DNA of 25,834 nt from a virus, in IMG/VR virus record IMGVR_UViG_3300010354_000564, positions 1 through 25,834 of that record; one strand, written 5' to 3'. Shown in pieces: positions 1-7,359 of the stretch. Position numbers and translations under genes: made by a program. Numbering within the stretch: position 1 is the stretch's first letter; each line of letters opens with the position of its first letter. The notes below the pieces were generated by a model. That model did no database searches and was not told the DNA's origin. It saw only the letters and a program-made list of their open reading frames with translations.

Positions 1-1
1 A

Positions 2-3000
2 ACAGGTGACGTCTTCACCAAAGCGTCGTTCACGAACCGGCAAAGCATCTACCGTGACGCGTTCGTCGAGCTAGGTTACGACCCGACCGAGGCCGAGCTG
101 CTGCCGCCTGAGCGGCAATTCACGATCCTTTCCGAAGGCCTGAAGAACACCTACGGGCTGTCGCTGGTCCAGAAATCTGACCGCGCCAACCTTCGCAGCG
201 CCATCGATCAGTTGCTGGACGCCTATCGTGGCTTGCAGCTCATGGCCCATGTGCTTGACCTGCCAACGTCGGCCATTGGTCTGAACGGCGAGCTCGCGCT
301 GGGTCTCACGAGTCAGGGCCGGTATCTGGGCGCGCACTACCCGCTGGGCACCGGCAGCGGCAAGAGTGCCGACGGCCTGAAACTGCCCGGGCAGGCTGTC
401 GTCATGCCTGGCCGCTCGAACTCGTTTGCCCACGAGTGGGGCCATGCGCTGGACTTCTACCTTGCAGCCAAGCACGGCGACGCGCTGGCCAATCTGTCGG
501 ACTACCTGCGCGATGGCGAGTCGTTGTCGGACAAATTCCCCGAGACGACCGGCGAGGCCTTCCGTCATCTGATGAACTCTCTGTTCTTTGACCGCGCAGA
601 GCAGTCGGCGAAGATCATGGATCTGGAGCGCCGCATCGAGCGCGCAGAGCAGCGTGGCGTGGACGCCAAAGCGCTGAAGGCAGAGCTCGCGCAACTTCAA
701 TCGGGGGCGAGCCAGGCGCGCGGAGGACGCAGCCAGTTTTACAAAGACGCCGGCGACTTCGCGGCAGCCACCGGCAGCGACCCGGCGTACTGGCGCAAGC
801 CGACCGAGATGCTGGCCAGATCCTTCGAGGCCTACATCGCGCACAAGGTCGAGGCCGCCGGCGGCACGACCGAGTTCATCGGCAAGGGCGACGCCGCTTA
901 CCAGAGCGATGCGCACATCCGGCTGGAAAAGACGTTCCCGAAAAACTCGGACCGCTTCAACATTTTCCGCGCCTACGATCTGCTGTTCGACGCCATCCGG
1001 GCCGACGCTCTGCTGAACCCGGAAGGCAAGGCAGCGGCAGCATTCCCCGCCGGCGTGCGTCTTTCTGACCCCGCTGTCTACTTTGCCGACCAGATTCGGT
1101 CGGCACAGTCGCCAGCCTTGAAGCGCATGTGGGAGGAAGAGCTGCGCGCTTGGCGAGTGCGTGCGCGCGAGCTGGAGAAGCTCGATGCGCGGCCAGGAGA
1201 TCCGCGTCCGATCACAAAACGTCTGGTAGATGCAGCGCGGGCCGCCGTCATGACCAATCGCGGCGTGCTGCTGTCAATGGAGCGCCATTACGCGAAGGCC
1301 GGCAACCAGGCAGCGGCCAGCGCCATCCGTGATCTGACTGAGCGTCTGGCCACCGACCCGGGCAGCGGCCGCAAGACGTTTGAGGGCGGCACCTACGCCG
1401 AAGCTGTGACTCGCGAGACGCGACGGTTCCTGACGCGCCTGGGCAACATCGGCAAAACCGGCGACGCCGATTTGCTCAATCACGGCGAGCTCGCGGACCT
1501 GACCACACTACTCACCCAGCACGATGACTTTGCCACCGGCAAGGCCGTCGTTCCTGCCGACGCGAGTGCCAAGGTCAAGCGCATGGCCGCGTCATTGCGC
1601 GAGCTCCTGACCGACCTGTACTACTACAACACCAATGCCGGACTGGACATTGGCTATGTGCGCGATCAAGGATACCTGCCACGTCTGATCGACGAACCTC
1701 TGGTCACACAGAATGCCGACGAGTTCATCAAGGACGCCACCGAGGTCTATCGCATCGTCTTTGAGCGGGACACCGAGCGGCCAACGGGTGAAGGCGTCGA
1801 CATCACCGAGGCGTTGGCTGCACTGGATGCGCGCGCACGACAGGCAGGCATCGATGCCAAAAACGACGGCAAGCTCTCTGACTATCGCGACGCAAAGAAA
1901 AAGCTGTCCAAGCTTTTGCGCGCACTGAACGACATCAGCAAAGAAGATGACGACTATCAGGACAAGCTCGATCGCGCGCAGGCCGATCTGACGCAGTTCC
2001 TGGAAGACAGCGCGGAGATCTTCGACGAGGCCTACGACTACATCCGTGACGTCTGGGCAGGCAACGCGGCGGCCGAGTACCAGACGCGCATCAGCTACGG
2101 CTCGCCCACTGACTTCAGCTCGCATTCGCCATCAGGCAGCTACCTGAAGGAGCGCACGCTGCCGCCGGACGCCGACCGGATTCTGGCCAGGTATTACATC
2201 CAGGACCCGCTGGAGCGGGTTGCTGCCTACATTCAGATGTCGGCACGCAAGTCCGAATACAACCGGCGCTTTGGTCGCGACGCCAGAAACAGCGGCGAGA
2301 AAAACACCAAGCTGCACAGGATTCTGGAACGCATGATCGATGCCGGCGTGCGCCAGGAAGACCGCAGCATGGCCAGCAGCATCGTTGGCCAGGTAACAGG
2401 CACGGACCGCAGCAGCATGCCTGCGGAATTCCAGCGCGCGCTGGGCAACGTGCATGCCATCGGCCAGATGACATTGCTGGGCCGTGTGGTGCTCACCTCG
2501 CTGGCCGAGCCGATTACCGCTGCCATCCAGACGGGCCGTCCGATCGATGCGCTGAAGTCGATCGCGCTGACCATTCAGGAGATCGGCAACGGCAAGGACG
2601 TGCAGGAACGTCGTGCGATGGCCCGCGTTTTGGGCATCGTCGCCGGCGACTACGCCGATGAAGTGATTGCAAACCGTCTTGGCGGCACGTTTGCCGAGTC
2701 GCCAAACATGGCCAAGGTGTCGGCCAACTTCTTCCGGCGCGTCGGCCTGACCGGGTTGACCAACGCGCAGCAGCGCGCAGCCATGAAGCTGGCGGGCCGC
2801 TACGTGCTGGACATGGCGCTGGAGCAGGCCGACGCCAGCGTCGACCCTGCGCGTCGCGGCTACGCCCGGGACGAGCTGATTGACTCGGGCATGCAGCAGG
2901 AACAGTTAAACGAGTTCGCCAATTGGGCCAGAGAGTTTTCTGACCGCATGCCGCGCCACGACGAGCTGATCGACGTCGACGGCCAGCTGACCGACATGGG

Positions 3001-3748
3001 CAAGATCTATGCGGTCATGGTCGGCCGCCTGGTCAACCAGTCGGTGCAGTCGCCGACGGCCGTCGACCGCCCGTGGGCAGCCAACACACCGATCGGTCGC
3101 CTGACCTATGGTCTGCTGTCGTTCTCGATGGCGTTTTTCAGGAACGCCGTCATCAAGTCGGCCAAGAAAATCGAGCGCGAGTACAAAGAGCGCGGCACAA
3201 CGCAGGCTGCCAAGGTCGCAGCGTTTCAGGTTGCCGTGCCGCTGGCCAGTCTCTATGCCGGTCACTTCGTCGTCACGATGGCCCGCGAGCTCTTGCTGAA
3301 CCCGGAGAAGTGGGACGAGGAAGAGAAAAAGGAAGGTGGCTTCCCGATCAAGTGGCTAGCCGGCCTTGCCTTCTCCCGTGCCGGCTTCACCGGTCTGGCT
3401 GACCCGATCTACAACGCGTACACGGGCGTGAAGTACCAGCGCGACCTGTCGAATCTCTTCGTCGGCGCAACTGGCGCCTACGTGCTGCAAGCGCTGGAGC
3501 GCTTCGTCAAGTTCTTCGCGATGAACAGCGACCAGACCGTCAACGCCGAACGCGGCGCGGCCCGCGCAGCTTTCGAGCTGACCTTGCAGCCGGCAATGGG
3601 CTACGCCACCGGTGCGCTGCCAGCCGGTCCGCTTGTCGGTTATGGCCTGGGCGCGAGCTACATGTACATGACGTCGCCGGCATTCAAGTCGCAATGGCAG
3701 GACTGGATAGCAGGAGAGAAGGAAAGCAAAAAGAAGAAGGATGACTAA
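2..3748 (+). CDS. Large virion/ejection (polyvalent-type) protein with HExxH zincin motif, 5' partial
   Basis: The reading frame is open from the first bases of the window, so the gene starts upstream; a TTG at 212 is not needed as a start. At least 1,248 residues are present. Residues 144-148 are HEWGH followed by ALDFY, the HExxH zinc-metallopeptidase signature seen in the zincin-like domains of phage polyvalent proteins. Long alpha-helical stretches follow. Near the C-terminus, NTPIGRLTYGLLSFSMAFF resembles the LPD38-type segment of large phage proteins (recalled similarity), followed by hydrophobic patches (VAVPLASLYAGHFVV; TGALPAGPLVGYGLGASYMY) and a Lys-rich end. The stop lies 12 bp before the holin-like gene. 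By analogy it is a virion-internal protein ejected with the DNA, with peptidase activity possible. The family is likely; the exact role is inferred. Confidence 0.75.
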   Translation, partial: TGDVFTKASFTNRQSIYRDAFVELGYDPTEAELLPPERQFTILSEGLKNTYGLSLVQKSDRANLRSAIDQLLDAYRGLQLMAHVLDLPTSAIGLNGELALGLTSQGRYLGAHYPLGTGSGKSADGLKLPGQAVVMPGRSNSFAHEWGHALDFYLAAKHGDALANLSDYLRDGESLSDKFPETTGEAFRHLMNSLFFDRAEQSAKIMDLERRIERAEQRGVDAKALKAELAQLQSGASQARGGRSQFYKDAGDFAAATGSDPAYWRKPTEMLARSFEAYIAHKVEAAGGTTEFIGKGDAAYQSDAHIRLEKTFPKNSDRFNIFRAYDLLFDAIRADALLNPEGKAAAAFPAGVRLSDPAVYFADQIRSAQSPALKRMWEEELRAWRVRARELEKLDARPGDPRPITKRLVDAARAAVMTNRGVLLSMERHYAKAGNQAAASAIRDLTERLATDPGSGRKTFEGGTYAEAVTRETRRFLTRLGNIGKTGDADLLNHGELADLTTLLTQHDDFATGKAVVPADASAKVKRMAASLRELLTDLYYYNTNAGLDIGYVRDQGYLPRLIDEPLVTQNADEFIKDATEVYRIVFERDTERPTGEGVDITEALAALDARARQAGIDAKNDGKLSDYRDAKKKLSKLLRALNDISKEDDDYQDKLDRAQADLTQFLEDSAEIFDEAYDYIRDVWAGNAAAEYQTRISYGSPTDFSSHSPSGSYLKERTLPPDADRILARYYIQDPLERVAAYIQMSARKSEYNRRFGRDARNSGEKNTKLHRILERMIDAGVRQEDRSMASSIVGQVTGTDRSSMPAEFQRALGNVHAIGQMTLLGRVVLTSLAEPITAAIQTGRPIDALKSIALTIQEIGNGKDVQERRAMARVLGIVAGDYADEVIANRLGGTFAESPNMAKVSANFFRRVGLTGLTNAQQRAAMKLAGRYVLDMALEQADASVDPARRGYARDELIDSGMQQEQLNEFANWAREFSDRMPRHDELIDVDGQLTDMGKIYAVMVGRLVNQSVQSPTAVDRPWAANTPIGRLTYGLLSFSMAFFRNAVIKSAKKIEREYKERGTTQAAKVAAFQVAVPLASLYAGHFVVTMARELLLNPEKWDEEEKKEGGFPIKWLAGLAFSRAGFTGLADPIYNAYTGVKYQRDLSNLFVGATGAYVLQALERFVKFFAMNSDQTVNAERGAARAAFELTLQPAMGYATGALPAGPLVGYGLGASYMYMTSPAFKSQWQDWIAGEKESKKKKDD

Positions 3749-3760
3749 AGGGAGAGTGAG

Positions 3761-4255
3761 ATGGTTCCAGTAATCGCATCAATCGTCAGCGGCTTGATCG
3801 CCAATGGCATGCCAAAAGTGGCCGACGCTGTCATCGAGAAGGGCGTCGACTATGTGCAGGAAAAGATGGGCGTGGAGTTAAAGCCAGAGCACGAGCTCAC
3901 GCCAGAGGACGTCTCGAAGATGCAGGAGGCGGCCATGAAGCACGCTGAATTCATGGCCGAGCTGGACGAGAAAAGCACGCAGCGCGCAACCGACATGTAC
4001 ATGGCAGATCCCATGACCAGAAAATTCAGCCAAGCCTACGCGTGGTTCATCACTGTCGTTTCGTTCCTGTACTTCTTTCTCGTCTCGTTCATGCCTATCG
4101 AGAACAGGAACCGCGATTTCATCAACATCATCTTGGGCTTCCTGATCGGCACGGCTGTCAACTCGCTGATCCGCTTCTACTACGGCTCATCCAACAAGTC
4201 GCAGGAGGACACGAACAAGCAGATGAAGGAGATGAAAAATGACGCCGCGACTTGA
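3761..4255 (+). CDS. Holin-like membrane protein
   Basis: This 164-residue protein has an N-terminal hydrophobic stretch (VIASIVSGLIANGM), a charged helical middle, and two clear membrane segments (AWFITVVSFLYFFLVSFM and FINIILGFLIGTAVNSLI) ending in FYYGSSNKS. That arrangement, with an FYxGSS ending, matches holins of the three-TM type (GTA_holin_3TM-like, recalled). AGGGAGAG lies just upstream of the ATG. The 3' end overlaps the endolysin start by 17 bp, which fits a holin-endolysin cassette. It would form the inner-membrane lesion that times lysis. No separate Rz/spanin gene was seen next to it. Confidence 0.8.
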   Translation: MVPVIASIVSGLIANGMPKVADAVIEKGVDYVQEKMGVELKPEHELTPEDVSKMQEAAMKHAEFMAELDEKSTQRATDMYMADPMTRKFSQAYAWFITVVSFLYFFLVSFMPIENRNRDFINIILGFLIGTAVNSLIRFYYGSSNKSQEDTNKQMKEMKNDAAT

Positions 4256-4919
4256 GCACCTGATCGCGGCCGGAGTCTCGCGAGCGGTGGCCGAAGAGTG
4301 GCTGCCGTTCGTGCAGGCGGCCTGCGCCGAGTTCTCGATCAACACGAAAAAGCGGGTAGCGGCATTCCTTGCCCAGACGGCGCATGAATCGGGCGGCTAT
4401 ACGCGGCTGACCGAAGGCCTTAGCTACTCGGCCGACGGCCTGGCCGGGACGTGGCCAAACCGCTTTGCCGAGCAGATCCCCGATCCTGACAGGAAGGGAA
4501 AGACAAAGGCCAAAAAGGACGCCAAGGGAAAAAACATCCCCAACAAGTTCGCCCTGTCCCTGCACAGGAAGCCCGAGATGATCGCCAACGTCGTCTATTC
4601 GAACCGCATGGGCAACGGCACGATCGAGTCAGGCGAGGGGCACCTGTACCGGGGAAGAGGCGCCAAGCAGCTTACCGGCAAGGACAACTACACCCGATGC
4701 GGCAAAGCGCTGGGTGTCGATCTTGTCAGCAATCCCGATCTGCTACTCCAGCCAGAGTTCGCCATGCGAAGCGCCGGCTGGTTCTGGGCCATCAACAAGT
4801 GCGCCGACTTCATCGACAAGGACGACTTCGTCGGCCTGACCAAGAAGATCAACGGCGGCACGATCGGGTTGCAAGATCGTGAAAAGCGCTACAAGGCGGT
4901 GCTGGCAGTCGCTGAATAG
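4239..4919 (+). CDS. GH19-family endolysin (chitinase-like lysozyme)
   Basis: The 226-residue protein has the glycoside hydrolase 19 hallmarks: AHESGGY with the putative catalytic acid Glu50, Glu59 in TRLTEG as the second acidic residue, TWPNRF, SNRMGNG, and the substrate-cleft motif GRGAKQLTG at 139-147, then the FAMRSAGWFW and TKKINGG motifs. It would cleave the peptidoglycan glycan backbone during lysis. No signal peptide is evident, so release through the holin is expected. The start has AAGGAG at 4226-4231, 7 nt before the ATG, inside the end of the holin gene. Odd feature: a very basic insert at residues about 84-103, rich in Lys and Gly, between the TWPNRF and FALSL segments. Confidence 0.9.
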   Translation: MTPRLEHLIAAGVSRAVAEEWLPFVQAACAEFSINTKKRVAAFLAQTAHESGGYTRLTEGLSYSADGLAGTWPNRFAEQIPDPDRKGKTKAKKDAKGKNIPNKFALSLHRKPEMIANVVYSNRMGNGTIESGEGHLYRGRGAKQLTGKDNYTRCGKALGVDLVSNPDLLLQPEFAMRSAGWFWAINKCADFIDKDDFVGLTKKINGGTIGLQDREKRYKAVLAVAE

Positions 4920-4976
4920 AGCGCAACGAACAGCGCAACTGATTTTTTGTATGACCGCCTAAGTTCTTGTTTTTAT

Positions 4977-5027
<51 letters not shown>

Positions 5028-5118
5028 TTGTATGATGCCCAACACGCTGACTACACAGGGAATCATAGGCTTAATGTGCTTTTGTCTGGTGTTTGTCGGT
5101 CGGCCAACGCTGCATTTT

Positions 5119-5157
5119 GCGCTCTATCCGGGGGATAAAGCGCAGCTTGCGCTTTAT
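5119..5157. terminator. Alternative hairpins at the integrase 3' end
   Basis: Three related arms can form two exclusive stems. Arm 1 is GCGCT-C-TATCC (5119-5129), arm 2 is GGATA-A-AGCGC (5133-5143), and they pair with one mismatch. Arm 2 extended (ATAAAGCGCA, 5135-5144) also pairs perfectly over 10 bp with TGCGCTTTAT (5148-5157), loop GCT, and that stem includes the integrase stop codon. No strong T-tract follows on either strand, so termination is possible but unproven; mRNA protection or recombination-related structure are alternatives. Confidence 0.45.
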
Positions 5158-6203
5158 GCGGCCTTCAATTTTGCCAGTGCTGCGCGCAGGTATTGCGGCG
5201 ACAGGTGCAGGTAGTTTTTCTCCACCGTCACCATTGAATCCCCGAGCATCGCCGCGATGTCGCGCATGTCCACGCCGGCCTGCGCCATCCTGGTCGCCAG
5301 CGTGTGCCGGAAGGTGTGCGCCGTCACGCCGACAATCTCATGGCGCACGCAGAAACGCTCGACCGACTTCCTGATCTGGCCGCCGTGATCCAGCACCCAC
5401 GGCCCGGTGCGCTCAGCGAAGGCGCGCTCCAGCACCGGCGCCAGGTCGTCCGAGATCGGGATGATTGGCCGGCGCTTGGTGGTCTGGTTGCGGCCCCACG
5501 GGTTTAACCTGATCAATCGCGCTTGCAGATCAACCTGTTCCCATTTGAGCGTGCGCAAAGCTTCTGACCGCGCGCCTGTTTCCATCAGCAGCCACAGATA
5601 ACGGCTGATTCGGTCCATGCGCAAACCTTCAGGCGCCTCGCAGGCAGCGCGAATGCGCTCCAGCTCCCCCGCTGCCAGCACGCGGTCGCGCGCCGGCGGC
5701 CGGGGTGGGAGGGGCACATACGACAGATCGATCGGGTTGACCCGGAATTCCTTGGGCTCGACTTTCTTGACCATGAAGTTGAAGACAGCGCGCAGGATGG
5801 CCAGCTCTTTCCTGACGGTGCCGGGCGACACCGGACGCCAGCCGTTGGCGCCCTTGACGCGCGCCTCGCCGAAGGCCTCGATGTCCTTGCGTGAAATATC
5901 CGTCAGAAGTTTGTCGCCAAACCATACAAGCAGCTTTTTTGAAACATGGTCGAGCGTCTCGGGGCTGGCCACCGTCGGGCCGTGCTGCTCGATGTACATG
6001 CGAAAAGCGCTGGCCAGCGTCTGCGGCGTCCTGGCCAGACGGTCTTCGTCCCTGCCCTTTAGCCAACCCTGGAAACGCTGCTGCGCGACCTGTAGATCTT
6101 CCGTCCGTAGGCTATCTCTTTGTGAACGTCCGCCATCTGAGAAGACGACGTACCAGACCGACCCGAACTGTTTGAGCCTTGGCGGCTTTGCTTTTCTTGG
6201 CAT
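5154..6203 (-). CDS. int: Tyrosine-recombinase phage integrase
   Basis: The start at 6203 is chosen because AAGGAGGG lies 4 nt upstream of that ATG; an upstream ATG at 6281 has no such support. The 349-residue protein has an N-terminal arm-binding-like part (FGSVWYVVFSDG), a SAM-like core-binding domain at about 60-150, and a catalytic domain with Arg212 (ETGARSEAL), Lys243 (TTKRRP), His296 and Arg299 (HTFRH) and the nucleophile Tyr331. The position usually held by His in LGH is Asp322 (MLGDS), a known variation among integrases but worth noting. It would recombine attP at 4977-5027 with the 3' end of a host tRNA-Pro gene. Its first 145 bp overlap the excisionase-like gene. Confidence 0.95.
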   Translation of the reverse strand: MPRKAKPPRLKQFGSVWYVVFSDGGRSQRDSLRTEDLQVAQQRFQGWLKGRDEDRLARTPQTLASAFRMYIEQHGPTVASPETLDHVSKKLLVWFGDKLLTDISRKDIEAFGEARVKGANGWRPVSPGTVRKELAILRAVFNFMVKKVEPKEFRVNPIDLSYVPLPPRPPARDRVLAAGELERIRAACEAPEGLRMDRISRYLWLLMETGARSEALRTLKWEQVDLQARLIRLNPWGRNQTTKRRPIIPISDDLAPVLERAFAERTGPWVLDHGGQIRKSVERFCVRHEIVGVTAHTFRHTLATRMAQAGVDMRDIAAMLGDSMVTVEKNYLHLSPQYLRAALAKLKAA

Positions 6204-6373
6204 TGAACCCTCCTTTGAATGTACTCCTCGACCGACTTGCGCGTGATGACGACCGGAGATCGGCCAGCGCCGGGCAGCCATTGCAGTTCGCCCGACTGGC
6301 GCAGGCTTCGCACAAAGCGCCGGCCGCGCTTCAGCATCGCAGCAACCTCTGACTCCAGTAGCAGCTCACTCAT
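6059..6373 (-). CDS. Excisionase-like HTH (HTH_17/MerR-type) protein
   Basis: The 104-residue protein begins MSELLLESEVAAMLKRG and continues with a winged-helix-like excisionase pattern (helix, RRFVRSLRQSGELQWLP, hairpin, VVITRKSVEEYI). The start overlaps the repressor stop as ATGA (6373-6370), suggesting translational coupling. After about residue 56 the sequence becomes basic and Ser-rich where it shares DNA with the integrase 5' end, so the folded domain is probably the N-terminal half. By family it would bend att DNA and favour excision. Being downstream of the repressor in the same transcript is unusual for an excisionase, so a role as an accessory regulator or integration factor is also possible. 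Confidence 0.7.
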   Translation of the reverse strand: MSELLLESEVAAMLKRGRRFVRSLRQSGELQWLPGAGRSPVVITRKSVEEYIQRRVQCQEKQSRQGSNSSGRSGTSSSQMADVHKEIAYGRKIYRSRSSVSRVG

Positions 6374-6795
6374 TTCACGTTCTGCGTCAGCAGCAGTATT
6401 TCCATTGCGACCTTTTTCGGCAGCCGCATGTTCAGCCTGATCCACATGTACCCCTCTTCGTTGGGTACGTCTCGCAGCTCGAACGTCGGCTCCTGCGTGC
6501 TGTGCGCCGCCTCGTAATAGTTCGGCAGCAGATCTTCGGGTCGCACCGACAGAACGCTGGCCATCTTCTCCAGCGCCTGCGGACTCGGGATCGACCGGCC
6601 TCGCACGTAGGTACTGATCGCGTCTCTTGCCAGATCGCAATAGCGGGCGAACTCGGACTGCGTCCAACCTCGTTCCATGATCTTGCTGTACAGACGCTTC
6701 GCAAACTCGGCTTTGACGACGTGCCGATTACTCATGGCTTCGGGTGCCTGCGTGTTTTTTGGCGCAGGTTTTGGCTGCGTCACGTACCTGGGCAT
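6370..6795 (-). CDS. XRE-family HTH repressor (CI-like) without peptidase domain
   Basis: The 141-residue protein has a Pro/Gln-rich N-terminal tail (1-25) and an XRE helix-turn-helix at about 42-82 (GWTQSEFARYCDLARDAIST, then GRSIPSPQALEKMASVL). The C-terminal 60 residues show no S24/LexA-like Ser-Lys peptidase motif, so it may not be cleaved in the SOS response. The start at 6795 is preceded by AGGAGGGTAACGAG; the internal ATG at 6735 is less supported. It is transcribed divergently from the cro-like gene and is followed by the excisionase-like and integrase genes. It probably binds the TTGTATG-type operators between 6819 and 6910. Repressor identity is inferred from position and domain. 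Confidence 0.82.
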   Translation of the reverse strand: MPRYVTQPKPAPKNTQAPEAMSNRHVVKAEFAKRLYSKIMERGWTQSEFARYCDLARDAISTYVRGRSIPSPQALEKMASVLSVRPEDLLPNYYEAAHSTQEPTFELRDVPNEEGYMWIRLNMRLPKKVAMEILLLTQNVK

Positions 6796-6818
6796 CTCGT
6801 TACCCTCCTGTTAAACGG

Positions 6819-6833
6819 CATACAAGTTGTATG
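6819..6833. promoter_or_regulatory. Perfect palindromic operator CATACAA-G-TTGTATG
   Basis: A 15-bp palindrome with 7-bp arms and a single central base lies in the leader of the repressor gene, just downstream of its predicted start site. A second copy matching 11 of 15 positions is at 6896-6910 (overlapping the rightward -35 box), and a 6/7 half-site GTGTATG is at 6847-6853 (overlapping the leftward -10 box). Three sites between divergent promoters form a lambda-OR-like arrangement. Binding by the repressor or Cro-like protein is inferred. Confidence 0.75.
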
Positions 6834-6845
6834 TCGATCGTGTCT

Positions 6846-6874
6846 AGTGTATGACCATTTGACCGCTGCCGCAA
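6846..6874 (-). promoter_or_regulatory. Leftward promoter for repressor-xis-int
   Basis: On the minus strand, TTGCGG (6874-6869) and TACACT (6851-6846) are separated by exactly 17 nt. The -10 box overlaps the operator half-site at 6847-6853. The predicted transcript start near 6839 gives a leader of about 43 nt with a good Shine-Dalgarno sequence before the ATG at 6795. The perfect operator lies inside this leader, which suggests autoregulation. Confidence 0.6.
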
Positions 6875-6895
6875 TGGCAAAACGTGTGATGATTG

Positions 6896-6924
6896 TTGAC
6901 AAGTTGTATGCCTGGCGCAAGAAT
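6896..6924 (+). promoter_or_regulatory. Early rightward promoter, probably leaderless
   Basis: A consensus -35 TTGACA (6896-6901) is separated by 17 nt from AAGAAT (6919-6924). The cro-like ATG at 6932 begins 7 nt after the -10 box, where transcription should start, and there is no Shine-Dalgarno sequence, so the transcript is probably leaderless. The operator at 6896-6910 covers the -35 box and part of the spacer, so a bound repressor would block polymerase. Confidence 0.75.
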
Positions 6925-6931
6925 AGCCTAC

Positions 6932-7171
6932 ATGAACAACAAGACAACGGTGATCGACGTCAGGGGATTCATCCGGTTTTTTGGTGGTCCGGCGGCAATG
7001 CGAACCCTGTGGGAAAAACAGGGGCTTCACCTCACAAAAGGAGCGCAAGAGAAATGGGTAATGCGCGGAATGGTGCCAACGTCACGAGTAATGGAAGCCG
7101 TGATAGTGGCGCGCAAAAAGCGTATGCCCTTTGACTTCAACGCTTTCGTGAAAATGAGGATTAAGCAATGA
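6932..7171 (+). CDS. Cro-like small regulator
   Basis: A 79-residue basic protein is the first gene of the rightward early operon, divergent from the repressor. The segment GAQEKWVMRGMVPTSRVMEAV has the spacing of a Cro/YdaS-type helix-turn-helix in which a Trp/Arg-rich recognition helix follows the turn. The ATG at 6932 is preferred because an upstream TTG (6893) lies before the promoter -10 box; no Shine-Dalgarno sequence precedes 6932. The likely role is lytic-switch repressor competing for the TTGTATG operators. The stop overlaps the next start as ATGA. Confidence 0.7.
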   Translation: MNNKTTVIDVRGFIRFFGGPAAMRTLWEKQGLHLTKGAQEKWVMRGMVPTSRVMEAVIVARKKRMPFDFNAFVKMRIKQ

Positions 7172-7359
7172 ACGAAAAAGAGAGGGAACAGCGCGCCGAT
7201 CTTGTCTGGGCCAACGACGTTTTGTCTGGTCGTGGGCTGTCTGTCGATCACGAGTCTGTTGCCATCAACATGCTGAGGATGCTCGTCGAGTATGGCGCAA
7301 CCGAGAAGATCCGCCGCGACGCTGATGCTGCGCTGGCACGAGCACAGGCGGTGGCATGA
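7168..7359 (+). CDS. Small hypothetical early protein
   Basis: This is a 63-residue, charged, probably all-helical protein (NEKEREQRADLVWANDVL at the N-terminus, then EKIRRDADAALARAQAVA). I do not recognise a family. It overlaps both neighbours by 4 bp (ATGA at 7168 and 7356), so it is translationally coupled between the Cro-like and RuvC-like genes. A GAGGA element precedes the start. Role unknown. Confidence 0.75.
   Translation: MNEKEREQRADLVWANDVLSGRGLSVDHESVAINMLRMLVEYGATEKIRRDADAALARAQAVA

Noticed and set aside
71-916. Leftward ORF of 281 codons opposite the large virion gene
   Set aside because: GC-rich antisense shadow; the rightward frame is continuous, has the HEWGH motif and fits the module.
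5032-5214. Small rightward ORF across the att region
   Set aside because: No ribosome-binding site, runs across the hairpins and into antisense integrase sequence.
5635-6066. Alternative-frame leftward ORFs inside int
   Set aside because: They are shadows of the integrase gene without family motifs.
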